A stretch of 64,000 nucleotides of DNA from Nemertoderma westbladi. Taxonomy: Eukaryota > Xenacoelomorpha > Nemertodermatida > Nemertodermatidae. The notes beneath the pieces were generated by a model. The model saw only the letters and a program-made list of their open reading frames with translations, ran no database searches and had not been told where the DNA came from. Where the stretch lies: the NCBI GenBank assembly GCA_032718475.1, contig JAUCBJ010003160.1:1-64000 (forward strand). Reading direction: 5' to 3'. Positions within the stretch are counted from its first letter, which is position 1; the number at the start of each line of letters is the position of its first letter. Positions 33,487 through 45,539 of the stretch are shown piece after piece. Position numbers and translations under genes: made by a program.

Positions 33487-36400
33487 ATGTCTGACACAAA
33501 GCAAAACCTGTCAGACAGTCTCCTAGATACGACCATCTGTGACCCAGACAGGAGTGTGGAACGTGTGAGACCGAAGTTCAACTCACCTCCTACTGTAAGA
33601 AAGATCATTCCCCAGTAGTAATATCAGACCCTAGGCTAGTCCAACATCGTAGGTCTATCATAGGCACTCGAGCTCAGGTCAAGCGGGACCAAGAAGCAGC
33701 GGAACAGCAACAACCCGCGAGCCGAGAACTTATTTCTCAGCGGCCCGACAGCTCCAGTAGTGCGGATACTGTAGAGCTGACACCCGAGTGCGGAGCAAAG
33801 ATGGCAGATGCAGTTTATTCGGATCCCCTTCTCATCCTTCCTGCAGCCGTACCCACTAGGGTATTGATTGCGGTGGAGGAACACCAGATTGATTGGGCAA
33901 GAAGTAAGCGATCGACCAAGGATAGTTATACGGGATATACAAGGGAAGAACTGAAGTCTATTGTCGCAATGGAACTTCCCCGGACCCAGACTCCCGTTTG
34001 ACTTATCGGAAGCTGCCTGGGAAGACATACACAGGATGGGAGTGACAAAGGAAACCAGCGATCCAGCTGTGTGGAAGAGGTCAGCAGCCGGATACGTACA
34101 GGGATTCTTCAGCTCCATGGAACGATTAGAGGAACAATTGTTTAGACAACCACAAGGACCTCAAGAGCAGGGAGAGCTGCTTTATCAAGTTCGAGAAAGA
34201 ATTCTAAGAATCAGACTAATCCTATCGGCCTTTGAGGAGGCTTCGAAAAGAAGACAAGACACGTCGTTGCAAGTTGCCGTAAACACTTGGTTACAGCGGG
34301 TGAGTCTCCAAGTTCAAAGAACTGCCCCGTGGAAATCTCAGTTAGATGAGCGCTCAACCCTTGGAGAATCAACAGACGCCACCTTTTCCCAAGTGGAAAG
34401 TGAAGCGACAGCAGAGAAACTGCATAAGAGGGATGCTATTGACATCTATCTGTCAGACTATCAACGCTTTGTAGGTGATGAAGAGTTGAGGAGACGGCTG
34501 GATGGACTTAGCCCTAATAGTGAAGGAGCCAAGCTTGTGTTGGACGCAATCGATGCGGATATGAGAGCTGCGAACCAAGCTAAATTTGATGAACGCCTCT
34601 GCATCGCTAGAGTCCAAGAAGAACAAGTAAAGAAAAAACATATAGAAGACAGAAAGACAGCGGCAGTGGCAGCAGCAGTAGCAGTGGCAGAAGCGGAAAG
34701 AAAGGTGGCAGTGGCAGTGGCCGAAGCGGAAAGAAAGGCGGTAGTGGCAGCGGCAGAGGCAGTGGCAGAAGCAGAACGGAGGGCATCTGAAGAAACAACC
34801 CAACTAGAGTTGGAAAATCTTCAAGAGAATCAAGACTGCATAAATAAACAGTTAACAGCTAGTCAAATGCAGATGATGAGTCGATCTACTCCCAAAAGAC
34901 AGGGATATACATCATCTGAGGAAGGCGATACCACCGATCCTGAAGGCGGAGGAAATCGATCTCGCCTAAGCAGACGTAGAAGAATATCCCACCGTCAGAA
35001 ATTGCCTGATTTGCCCTCAGCTGTTAGAAGGCAACTAGCTAGCACAGACTTAGGTAGTACAGAACCCACAGACCAAATAATTAAAATAGAAAGACTCCCT
35101 ACTATAGTAGATGAGCCTGAAATAATTAGGCCAGTTCTCAAAGCCACCCCTTTGGTGATAGAGACACCTGTACTCCCAGAACTTACCTCTAAATTCCCTC
35201 TGCACAGCACTAAGCTACCTGTGCCCAGCAGAACAGCCCATGAGACAGTTCATGTCCTGGACTCCGAGCAAAATATTAATGATTTGTCGCTCATTGTCCC
35301 TCGTCCGCCCGCTACAACGTTGGCGGCTCCCGCTTCGGCGGTCAAGTGGGTGGATGAGAGACGGCGGGGGATGGATCTCCTGCTCGGGCAGATGCAGGAG
35401 ACTGTTAAGCAGTTCAAGGGCACAGTAAGGGAAAGTAGGTTAGAGTTGCAAGAAGTGCAGCAAAGTATCGCGTTAGAACGCGATAAATTAGTAAATACAC
35501 AAAAGGGTATACCTCCACCCCCGGTAACAATGTGTCAACCTGTTAGGTCTGAAGTATCTCATGCGCAAGGTGTGGAGCCTACACGCATCTATACTGCTAG
35601 CGAAGTAGAAACTCCTATAGTGAACCCTATTAAGGGTAATTATAAACCTGTTGACAATGATATTCCCTATAGAATTGATCATAATCCGCGAAATTTATAT
35701 ACCGATAACTCGATATTAAATAACACGATGGCCCAAGAAAGTTTTACACGTCAAATGGCTAGAACCGAAGCCCGTCAAGCGGTAAAGGTGGGAGAGATAG
35801 TCAAGTTCAATGGAGATGAGATGAAATGGTTACCTTTTAATGAATATTACAAAGATAACATACAGAACTCTGTGCTATCTAATGGAGAGAAACTTAGATT
35901 CCTCATCGAGTGCTTGGAAGGATCTCCCAAGTTAATGGCGTTAAAGTTTATTGGACATCCAGATGGATTAAGACAAGTTTGGGATACACTAAACATCAGG
36001 TATGGTAATAGGACTAACATAGCTAGGTATTTATATGCGAAATTAATGGCGCCCCGAAAGTTTCTTAACAGCGGGATTATAGAATTTTCCGACGAGATTC
36101 AGGAGATCTGTAGACAACTAGATTGGTTAGGTAAGTCTCATGAATACCAGAATTCTATGGTTGTAGGAGCCTTAGCATCTACTTTGCCCAAGGGTGGAGT
36201 AGGTACACGCTGGGACAAGAAAGTGTTATATATGATGGAACAACAACGAAGAGACCCTACCATGGCTGATCTCATGTCATTCTTAGAGGGAGAGGTAAAA
36301 TTACAGCTCCTAAAACAGTCCGGAGAAAAGACACCGGAAAACAAGGTGAGTGAGAAACCCGTTTCTAGGAGAAAGGTAACACGAGTGTGTTATACAGACG

Positions 36401-38301
36401 ACGGCGAAAGCCAGGCTTCTCAAGAGGAAGACAGCGGGAAAGACACTGAAAGATCTTACTATGACAACAAAGCGACTAAGGACGTAAGTAAATTCAAGTC
36501 TCGAACCAATGACAGGAGAGAACAGGTAAGAAAAACTCCTCCTACGTCTCCTAAGAGAATTCATGTAAGAAAGCCCGAGGAAAGAACGAGTGTACACAAC
36601 GTTACCCAAAGTAAGGTAAGTAACATCAAACCAAAATGTGTGCTGTGCGACGGGCCCCACCATTTGAATATGTGTGATAAATTCCTAAAGAAATCATTAA
36701 AGGATAGACGTGAAGTCATGTGGGATAAGCGGTTGTGTTATAATTGCCTCAGACAAGGACACCAATGGCGAACCTGTTATTCCGACGCAAGGTGTGCTAA
36801 GTGCGGCGCGAAACATCATATCTTGTTGCACACTGAATTCGATCGAAACAGCCCGAGTCAGGTAAGTGAGTCCGAACTACATGTCCAATTCAGTGATGTG
36901 AACGACACTGACCAAAGTTCTGAGATGGAAGGATTCTATACGGACGAATTCATCGACGAAAACGAATCCTGTTACCTGATAAATACCGCAGTGTATCGAG
37001 CACTTACGTATGAAAAGGACACCGACAGCGAGCTCCCCCTAACTACTTCTGACCGACAACCATCTTGGAAAGCACCAACTTCCAATGTAGGAATCCGAGA
37101 ATTTCCAGTAGTACAGTTAAGGGTCCACGGACTTAAAAGGAGTTATACAGTGAACGCCCTCCTTGACTCCGGTAGCACAGGAACATTCATCGACAAAGAA
37201 CTAGCCGAAGACATCTTTGCTGGACAACCCAAGTTCCGAACTAAGTTAAACATGTCAGGAATTATGCAGGTTTGGAAATCTACAGTAATAGCGGATTATT
37301 ATGTAGGTGCGTTGTCCACCCCCCAGGATGAACTAGGAGAACATAGTATAAGGTCAGTAAAAATGGTGGCGATAAAGAACTTCGCTACCAGCCAAGTAGA
37401 ACCTTATAACTGGGATGAGGACGATTCCACCCAGCAACTTAATATACCTAGATTCAACACAGATTACCCTGGAGTGCAAATACTAATCGGCCAAAATGCG
37501 CATGAAGCGCTTGAGACATTGGAGAAACGGCCTGCTCAACCGCAACCATTACAAGTCTATGCGGGAAGAACTAGAGTAGGTTGGTACTTTACTGGCCCTT
37601 CCCGTAGAACTCTTATGGAAAGATTACCAAAAGAACAGGTATATCAATTTATTGAATGGGAAGTGGAGAGCAGGGAAGTTGACGACCCAACTGAGGGAAC
37701 ACCATACTCCTCAGATAATGACGATATTAACTCCAATGTAGATCAATGGAGACATTGCCCCGAGACGATTAATCTGGCCGACATCGCTTCCAGAGGAGCA
37801 ACTCCTCAAGAACTGACAGATACTCCAGACTGGTTAGGTGGACCCGACTTCCTAAGTAAAGAAGATGAATGGCCTCCCCATCTTACTACGGCTGAGATTA
37901 GACAAGCCAGGGGAGCGGAGAAAGTCAAACCTAAAACCCGGACGAGTAAATCAAGGTTATTTAAACCCGTGATAGATCTGTCTGTACTACACATTGCCAG
38001 GGACGACGCTGTGGATCTGAACTCCCCCACCGCGAACCGATCTGTTGTGGAGATCAGAGAGAGAGACTGGAGATCTGGAACACCAGACGTCTCGCCGGGA
38101 CTCTCACCTCTCCTGCCGGGAGCGATGGACCACTATAGATCCTGGAATCGGCTTTGTAAGGCCTTCGTGTATTTGAAGCGATGTTTCTATCGTCACTATT
38201 CCAGGACGAAGAGGAAACCTGGAATTGTCTTCGAGACACAGCAGCTCAATCGCCCAGTTGGTCGTTTATGTATACTGGAACGAGACCGAGAACTGTCCTG
38301 A
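33487..38301 (+). pseudogene. BEL/Pao-type Gag-protease-(deleted Pol) polyprotein
   Basis: The reading begins at ATG 33487, shifts frame near 33610 and shifts back near 33970; the main frame is then open for 1,446 codons to 38301. Counted from 33961: helical Gag head; Ala/Glu coiled coil about 217-300; a DUF1759-like capsid region about 605-790 (VKFNGDEMKWLPFNEYY, WDTLNIRYGN); zinc-binding motifs at about 890-955 (C-VL-C, CYNCLRQGHQWRTC, CAKCGAKHHILLH); a DUF1758-like protease with LLDSGSTGTFID near 1069. At about residue 1264 it jumps to WRHCPETINLADIASRG, the end of RNase H in BEL/Pao elements. RT and most of RNase H are therefore deleted in frame. No integrase follows. The deleted copy could still supply Gag and protease. 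Confidence 0.85.
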
Positions 38302-40018
38302 AACTATGGAAGGCAAGATACTCTTCCCACGACCACCTCCCTAATCCAACAAACATCTAGGGACTCCCCAACATAACAGCGTCTGGAGTGGGTGTGTGAC
38401 TATATTATTTTATATTTGTTTTTATTATTTTATATTTATGTATGTATTATTATGTAATTTTATTATAATCGTTTTCTTTAATTTTATTTAGTAGAATGTT
38501 ATTTTAGCGATTATTTAGTAGATTAGTGCAATATATATTAGTGTTTATTACTTAATTACTTACATATTATATATTTACAGCGACGGCGAGAAATAATTAT
38601 TTTTTTTTTTCTTTCCTTACTGTCCGTATTACATTACAAATACGTAACTACAGTAAGATGAAATATCCGTACTTATTAAAGTACAATAAAGCTTCTACTA
38701 TATTCAGGTATTATTGGTAAAGTAGAGTATTAGGAATGCAAAATTCAGATCCTCGTGTCTCGGCTAAACCAAGCTCTGGGTAGACCTTGGAAACGACTTG
38801 CCTCTTCTCACTGACATTGCTTCGTGCGATATTGCTCTCATACCGTATATTAAATAATACATATAGTAGCGTGATGTCCCTTTAACAGTAGCGTATAACG
38901 CAAAATAAATCTGTTAAACCCTTTGACCATCTGCAATTCTAGTCGATTAAGATATCGCGGCACCCACCGATATACTTGAAAGACAAAATTCTAGAATCAG
39001 TGGTTAACGTCCCCAGACAAGTTCTGGAATAAACTGGTGCCCATCCTAAATATTAATTATTAATATTTACAAAATCTGTCAAATTTTAGATCCTTTAAAA
39101 TTCTAGTCTATTAAGATATCGTAGCACTTACCGATATTCTTAAAAAGACCAATTTCCTAGAATCAAGGATCCCAGTCCCCAGACATGTTCTGGAATAAAA
39201 TTGTGTCTATTTAATATTAAATAATAAAATTTACGGGAATAAATTTAAATTCACATTTTAATGAATTTGATAAATTGTCATTTTTATGCAATTTATAACA
39301 TTCCCAAAATTCCTTTAATTAATAGATCATGGGAGCGGAGATTCACTCTATTAAGTGTATTAGTGTGCGAGAATCTCCAATATATAGTCAATAGCCGATA
39401 AAATTCATAAAATCATGTATAGAGAGGATATTGACCATTAAAGAATTACTATTAAATAGCATCCCAGATCTGTATGCATGAGAATTACCCTAATTCTACC
39501 GCTAGCTTTCCATAATGTCACCATGGCAACAACCACGCTAGAATTAGAAGTGAGTTAAAAGAACAATAGAAAGCTTGCCCCATTGAATAGCATAGGGAAT
39601 AAATAGCGCACTGCTAGTATCCAAGGATACATAATAATAAAGTGACATTCTGGAAGGCACTGACTAACGGACAAATGGCCCGAATGTGTACAGTTTGTGA
39701 CAGTTGTGTTGAATTTGTGTGTTTATAGGTGAATGTTACTGCTAAAGTGTGTTTACAGTAGCGAGTCGCAATTGTGAAAGTAGCCCTAACTCTCCAGAAA
39801 GAACCTGAAGTACATCTAAGCCTTTGGGACGGACAGTGGAGTGACTTGTGCCGGTTATCGTTGTCGTTGTGTAGCTACATCGTTGGCGAAAGCACAGCGA
39901 CGATGGTACATCGGCGCTGAGGATCTTGCACTGTCCGGGGGCAAAGAGGGGTAGGCAGCGACGCCCGCTAGCCTAAAATATAAACTCATTATAATATTGA
40001 TAAACTCATATAGCAGAT
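38302..40018 (+). other. Spacer between Pol remnant and ORF3, with a ~164-bp duplication
   Basis: AT-rich and non-coding. About 38932-39095 recurs at about 39096-39250 (AGTCxATTAAGATATCG, CCCCAGACAxGTTCTGGAATAAA). ORF3 lies far from the first AUG of any genomic RNA, so expression would need splicing or an internal promoter. TTTACAG at about 39754-39760 is one possible acceptor, but this is inference. Confidence 0.55.
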
Positions 40019-43000
40019 ATGACTGAGTTGATAGAAGATGATCTTGGTATCAGGGAGCAATATACTCTACCTTTACAAGCGTTTGTCGATAGCTTGATAT
40101 GCGGCGACGCTGATCCAACTACTACGGAGGATGATGGTCGTTATATCGAACCGCCAATGTCCCAGGAGCAACTTGCGCGTGAATTGAATTGGATTATAGA
40201 AAGTTCACCGCTCGCTATACGCATCGTAATGGTACGTATATGGACTTCTTAACTACTGGCCATCCTATCGATTTACACGATACAGACGATGTAGACACCG
40301 AAAGGGAAATGGTTTTATTTAAATATCATACCCAGCGGAGTCGGAACGATAAACCGAGAATAGAACACGAGAACTCTATTCGAAACAGACTCGAAAGGGA
40401 AGACGTTGAAGAGCCGGATAAACGCAGCGACTTCAACGATTATCTGGAATTCCTGAGAGAGACATATCTCAATATTGCCAGCCAACAAAATCTCGAAACT
40501 CGATATCCTCAAGGTATACATCATGATCCTATGATAGAACTCAAACGACTCTATTTCACTATGATGTATCTTACCGCCGATCGACCGCTACCTGTCGTCC
40601 CAGATAGCTTCGAACAGATGGAGGAATATTGTAAAACTGGAGAACGATCACCCGCGTTTCCCCTGCAGGACGTGCGTCTTTGGTATTACTGCGACGAATG
40701 CCCTAGACCCAATCAGCAAACGGAAAGACATAAACATCCGCGGAGACGTTGCGCTAAACACAGTTTTACACGATATACTTATGGGAGTTTCGAGCGAAAC
40801 CTGTTCGACGTATCACCTACAGTCGCTCGGCTCAAACGATCCTTGAATAAACCAATGATCAGAGTTCCGGAATACTCGGTCAGACCTCCTCATTCCTCAG
40901 TTAGACCTCAGACTCTTGATCCTAATAGTATCACGGATCCTCCCGAACTGTACTCACTGTTCAAAGATCTAGTGTTACCCGAACAGTTGATCGGTGGCAC
41001 TCCGGTAGTGGGCTCGCTAGATATTCATCAACCCTACCTAGCCGGATTAGGACGCGGTCATCTAATATCGCCGTTTAACCCGTACAACCGTCCCGGCTTC
41101 ACCCCGATACAACCCGTTACGGAAGTCGAAGAGAGTGTCGTACGAAACGCTTTAGACGCTATTCGGCAGAAAATCGGAAAGGGAACTTACGATTGTTTGG
41201 AGAAACGTAAATTGAAGCAACAAGTCCAAGCGGTGAAAGAATTAGCTTTACCCCAGTTCGATAGAGAAATACAAAATCTCGAGGAGGACATCGAACGTGG
41301 ACGAACCTACTCTTTACAAGAGTTCCTAGATGAGCGTTTACAACAACAAGCGGAGGAAAATCAGCTCGAGGAGAGACATATAGAACTAGATGAGAGAGAA
41401 GAAGCAGCTTTAGCCCAGCCAGAAGCTCAAATCCTTATAACAGATCTCTATTCTAAAACCATTATCCATCCTTCGATGGTTCCTCATTTCGGAGACAAAC
41501 TCTTCACCACGGCACAGCCTCAACCGGTTGATATCAACCTAAGATCTCGAGATCTTATCGCTGACGCTCCCATGTTGCAACGTCCGCCCATCGAAGCCGC
41601 TCGTGTCGATGGTATACTCGTTGAACCTCCGGACAATAGAGCGGATCTTGTCCGTCGCATGGTACACGATGTTAACATACGCGCTAGACCTTTACCGGAC
41701 TCGTTTTATGGGATCAAAGATCACCCTTATTACGTCAATCTAACACAATATTACATGGTAAAACCGGAAGATCCTACACATAGTCTGAGGTTTCTACCAC
41801 TAATAAATCCTCTCGATCTTGTCGAACTCGAACAACTGCAGAAACATCTGGATCAGTTAGTTAAAGTAAACTCATTTCGAAAACCATATAATGTTTCCAG
41901 AATAGAGAAAGAAACAATACCTCCGTATAATCTTGATGGATTCATCAAAACTCGATTAGTACACTGGAATCTTGACGTGTTATTCGAGGAGGAAAGAATA
42001 CAACGATATGGAGATGTGGAAACATATACTACACAATACTTAAAGTATAGAGATCTACCTAATGCTAGCGAATGCGCTACCTTGTGGCATCCAGTGGGAA
42101 TGACTCTCGAAAACGCCACTAAAGAGTGGAACGAGACTCTTAACGTTATCGAGATGTATGGAGTTGTCACTTACGATAACGAAGGTAGCGTTCCGGTTGG
42201 AGAACTGGGAACTACGCGAATGATACACATACGAGGACTCGCTGGTTCTACCCACGTATTTACTCGAGCGTGTTCCGATGTGATTGATTATTCTTTTGAG
42301 ACTCTTACTGAGACACAAAAGAAACTCCGACATGGACAATTCGAACTCGCGCAGCGTTACGTCACCGACACCGAGCGCAAACCGGCCATGGGTATCGATG
42401 GATCGATGTTACCCCAGCCCGTGCTCGAGATGTTGTTTAACGAAAGAATCCTTAAAATCGGCTCAGCTGTTTATGGAGATCTCCAAAACGACTTTCGGAA
42501 CATGGAAAACATTCCATACCCTTTCGTTGATACTCAGCTGATTGCTCCCTGGGCAGAAGGCCGAGGTTTCTTCCGCACTATGTATGCCAATACACCCAGC
42601 GGCATTACTAAAGTACAACGAACCTCCATCGGACATCTTGCCTTTCAATAATACGGATGGAATTTCAAGGTTGGAAATCCTACCAATTACCAACAAGTAT
42701 ATGGAGATCATTATTCTCGTTTATACTTTGATGGACCATTGACCGCACCTGGCGCCGTATATAGCTTTATGAGTGTTCCACTTCGTCCCTCCTTAGCTAT
42801 ATACACGATCTTTGAAAACGCAGCACTTGCCGGTTGGCTAGCCGATGTGTGCAGTCGTACCATACGCGCCCATCCCTTAATACTTGGAACCAAACTCGCC
42901 AAGTTAGATGAACACAATAAATTCATCCGCTTCGAATGTTTCAGGCACTTTCTGACTCCGTTCCGTAACGTTGATAGTCAGTTCAAGGACCGCGCTCTGA

Positions 43001-44277
43001 CCAAACTCAGCCTAAGAGACTCAGCTGCGGAGAAGCTAAACAGCGCGGGATTTGCCCTTTTCCAGGACGTTTGTATACAGAACTTACATTCATCTGTTAT
43101 ACAAAGACCCCGAATACCCACGGGTTATTCTGTCGTGGAAGTTCAGACAGTGGGTCCGCTTGTGGAGACAGCCGCACCTACCTCAGCTATGCAATTGGAA
43201 GACGAACCAATATGCTTAGAATCTGAGGCGATTCAGCCTACAGCGCCCCGGAGCAGCGATAACGACTACGTCTTAGAGTGGTATCAAGGTCCACAATGTC
43301 TCACCGCATACGATTATCGACACGCCAACTATGTTTCTCGAAAACGTTGTCGATTATGCGCATCGAGAGACCATTTCACCCCTATGGACTCCGACGTACC
43401 CTGCTCCTATTTCCACAAACAACCGATGATGGAGATCTATTGTGCGTATTGCAGACTTAATAACTCGCACATTTTTGCAGTCTGCCCCCAATTTATGACT
43501 CAATGCCACCACTGTCAACTTAAAGGACATGCCAGTTATAATTGCCCCTTTAACCGCGATTTAGAAAGCGTAGATGAGATGATTACCCTGCGCTACATCC
43601 GAGCTTGGGAAGCGAACGCGGATTTACATTGTGAGTCCCGCCATCGCTATTACCCTGGACGCTCTTACGAGGGAGTTTACTCGTTCCATCCTTATTTATT
43701 CGCGTCTGTTGAACAAAAAACACGCACACCGAGTTACGAACTAATGAAGCGTGTTGGTGAGTGTATTTCCACCAAATTTGTTCGAAAATATCTCAGGAAC
43801 GTCAATCCTAACGATATTACTTCATACCATTTGATCAATTTCATCCGTCAAGACCCTGAGTATGGCGATTTATTTATCAACTCGCACCCTGAGTTACAGG
43901 AAGTATCTCGACGGCCCTACGAATATCGAGCCCGAGAACGTGAGCTGGAAAGAACCATTAAACCGAGGAAGTTTCTCACCACTCATGGTCCACCTACCGC
44001 CATTGTCCAGACGACCCGTCAAGGACCCGTAGGAGCTGCTGTCCTAAGACGCGCCCTAAAGGGCGTTAGACCTCGCTCCACTGAAGTTGATATCGATCAG
44101 CCAGGTACTTCGACCGGCGGATACACCGATCGTAATCCTAAACCTTCTGATGCAATTGTATTGCACCCTTCACCCAGGAGTTACAGCCCTCCTAGTAAAG
44201 TGGCTCGCCCCAAAGAGAAAAGGACTCTTACTAGCCTCAAAAAACTGCGTAAACACCGTCCGTGTAAGAAAGACTAA
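40019..44277 (+). pseudogene. ORF3, large accessory protein of unknown function with CCHC knuckle
   Basis: About 1,420 codons of unrecognised protein. It starts at ATG 40019, changes frame near 40200, then stays in one frame to 44277 except for a single TAA at 42649-42651. Visible features: a Cys/His cluster C-DE-C near 40690; a charged coil at about 41230-41420 (REIQNLEEDIERG, EENQLEERHIELDEREE); a conserved block with KDHPYYVNLTQYYMVKPED and LQKHLDQLVK. At 43327-43555 a zinc-rich segment ends in the canonical knuckle C-HH-C-QLKG-H-ASYN-C. A basic C-terminus comes last. No signal peptide or membrane helix was seen, so it does not look like an envelope despite its position. The CCHC motif suggests nucleic-acid binding. 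A decayed relative lies at 47980-48852. Confidence 0.7.
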
Positions 44278-44335
44278 CTGTTTAGAGTATTTTTATATTT
44301 TAGAAACTGTGATTTTTTATATTTTATAGACTAAA

Positions 44336-44355
44336 ATCCCATTTTCTGGGAGCGG
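44336..44355 (+). promoter_or_regulatory. Polypurine tract of the LTR element
   Basis: CTGGGAGCGG directly before the TG of the 3' LTR (44356) is the expected place and composition for the plus-strand primer. It is short and interrupted by one C. Confidence 0.5.
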
Positions 44356-45539
44356 TGTAAAAGCTTTTGCAGAATTAGCCTGTTATTTTCCCCGTAAAGT
44401 ACTCTGTAGTTGGTTTAACAGGCATAAAAGGCCGTATCCTTACTGTACTGGTGTTTTAGTGGACTTAAAAAGCCATTTCTTCTGTATGTGTACTTTAGCG
44501 GACATAATTAGCAATTCTATGTCGCAATACGCGAAATCCTCTTGAAACAGTGTAGTTACTATGACGACAGCTAACAGCTGATCTGTACACGTGTAGCTTT
44601 TTCCTTGTTCTCTGGTGTTTCTTTGTTCGGTCAACCAATCAGAGCGATTCTCCTGCTTTTTGTACAGAAACCTCCGGGAAATCGCGCAATGCATTATGGG
44701 TCAATGTTTACATTTTGTCCTGAGCCCAGAAGACCGGCTTTGGAATCTCTGTGTTTTCAGTCTTTAGCCCAACATTAGTAGGCTTAATTATAGAACGTAT
44801 ATCTGTTATCTTACTTAACTAATCAAATCATACCATAACATATCATAACCATTCATACCTTAACATTTGTACTGCTATTTACTGTCGGTTATTCATTATA
44901 TCAGTTGATGGAATATTATTATATTTGGAATACCGATAAATAATTACAAAACCCTCAATTTTCTTGATATACTGAAGGTAAGAGAGACCGGTTACATATA
45001 ACGATTGCGACTTACATTAAAGTGGTTTTTGAAGTGAATCTAATGCTATTTCATAGGCACTACATGTATTGGTTGTTGTTCTCTTTATATGTGACTAAAA
45101 TTAGTGAAGGTCGGCAGATCGGTGTGCAGCATTGTGCAGTATTGTGTATGATTGTGACTGATAACAAAGCATCTCCTAAAGAATGCGCCATATACGTGAA
45201 TCCATAGCTATCCCATTGTGTCTAGTTTAAGTCATAACTCTGTTTACATATTTAGAGCGCCACGTCCTAAAGGAACTGTTAATATTTCCCGAAAGTGAAT
45301 AATATTTGTCAGAGATTATATATTACGATCAGTCGAATAATACAGTAGGCCTACACCGCAATAAGGTTAGGCTTCCGAATCCAGTCTCCCGGGTATATCC
45401 AGCGGGTGAATGGTCGCGCATAGACTGGCTTCGGCTAATGTAGTGTATCAAATACTCGTCATAGGCTAAAGACGATTTATTATCTAGAAGACATCCCAAT
45501 TTGGCAGGTTAAACTGCTAAAGGTCTGAAAGCGCAAACA
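44356..45539 (+). mobile_element. 3' LTR
   Basis: Starts TGTAAAAGCTTTTGC and ends AAAGCGCAAACA, 1,184 bp. It is followed by GCCGC, which resumes LINE-A. Compared with the 5' LTR it has a 5-bp insertion (AATCA repeated near 44820) and scattered substitutions. A typical AATAAA was not convincingly placed. Confidence 0.9.

Larger units (their letters stand above)
30118..45539 (+). mobile_element. 15.4-kb LTR retrotransposon, BEL/Pao type, with extra ORF3
   Basis: Two direct LTRs of about 1.18 kb enclose a 13-kb interior in the order: long leader, Gag-protease polyprotein with an RT deletion, spacer, ORF3, polypurine stretch. The target is LINE-A. GCCG before the 5' LTR matches GCCGC after the 3' LTR (45540-45544), and LINE-A becomes continuous if the element is removed. 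LTR similarity near 98-99 percent by eye means recent insertion. Most of RT-RNase H and the integrase are missing, so it must have moved with proteins from another copy. Confidence 0.88.

Noticed and set aside
33636-34118. Minus-strand frames across the LTR element (for example 33636-34118 and 34453-34803)
   Set aside because: They are shadows of Gag. The Cys/His-rich translation at 34453-34803 is the reverse of the Ala/Glu coil.
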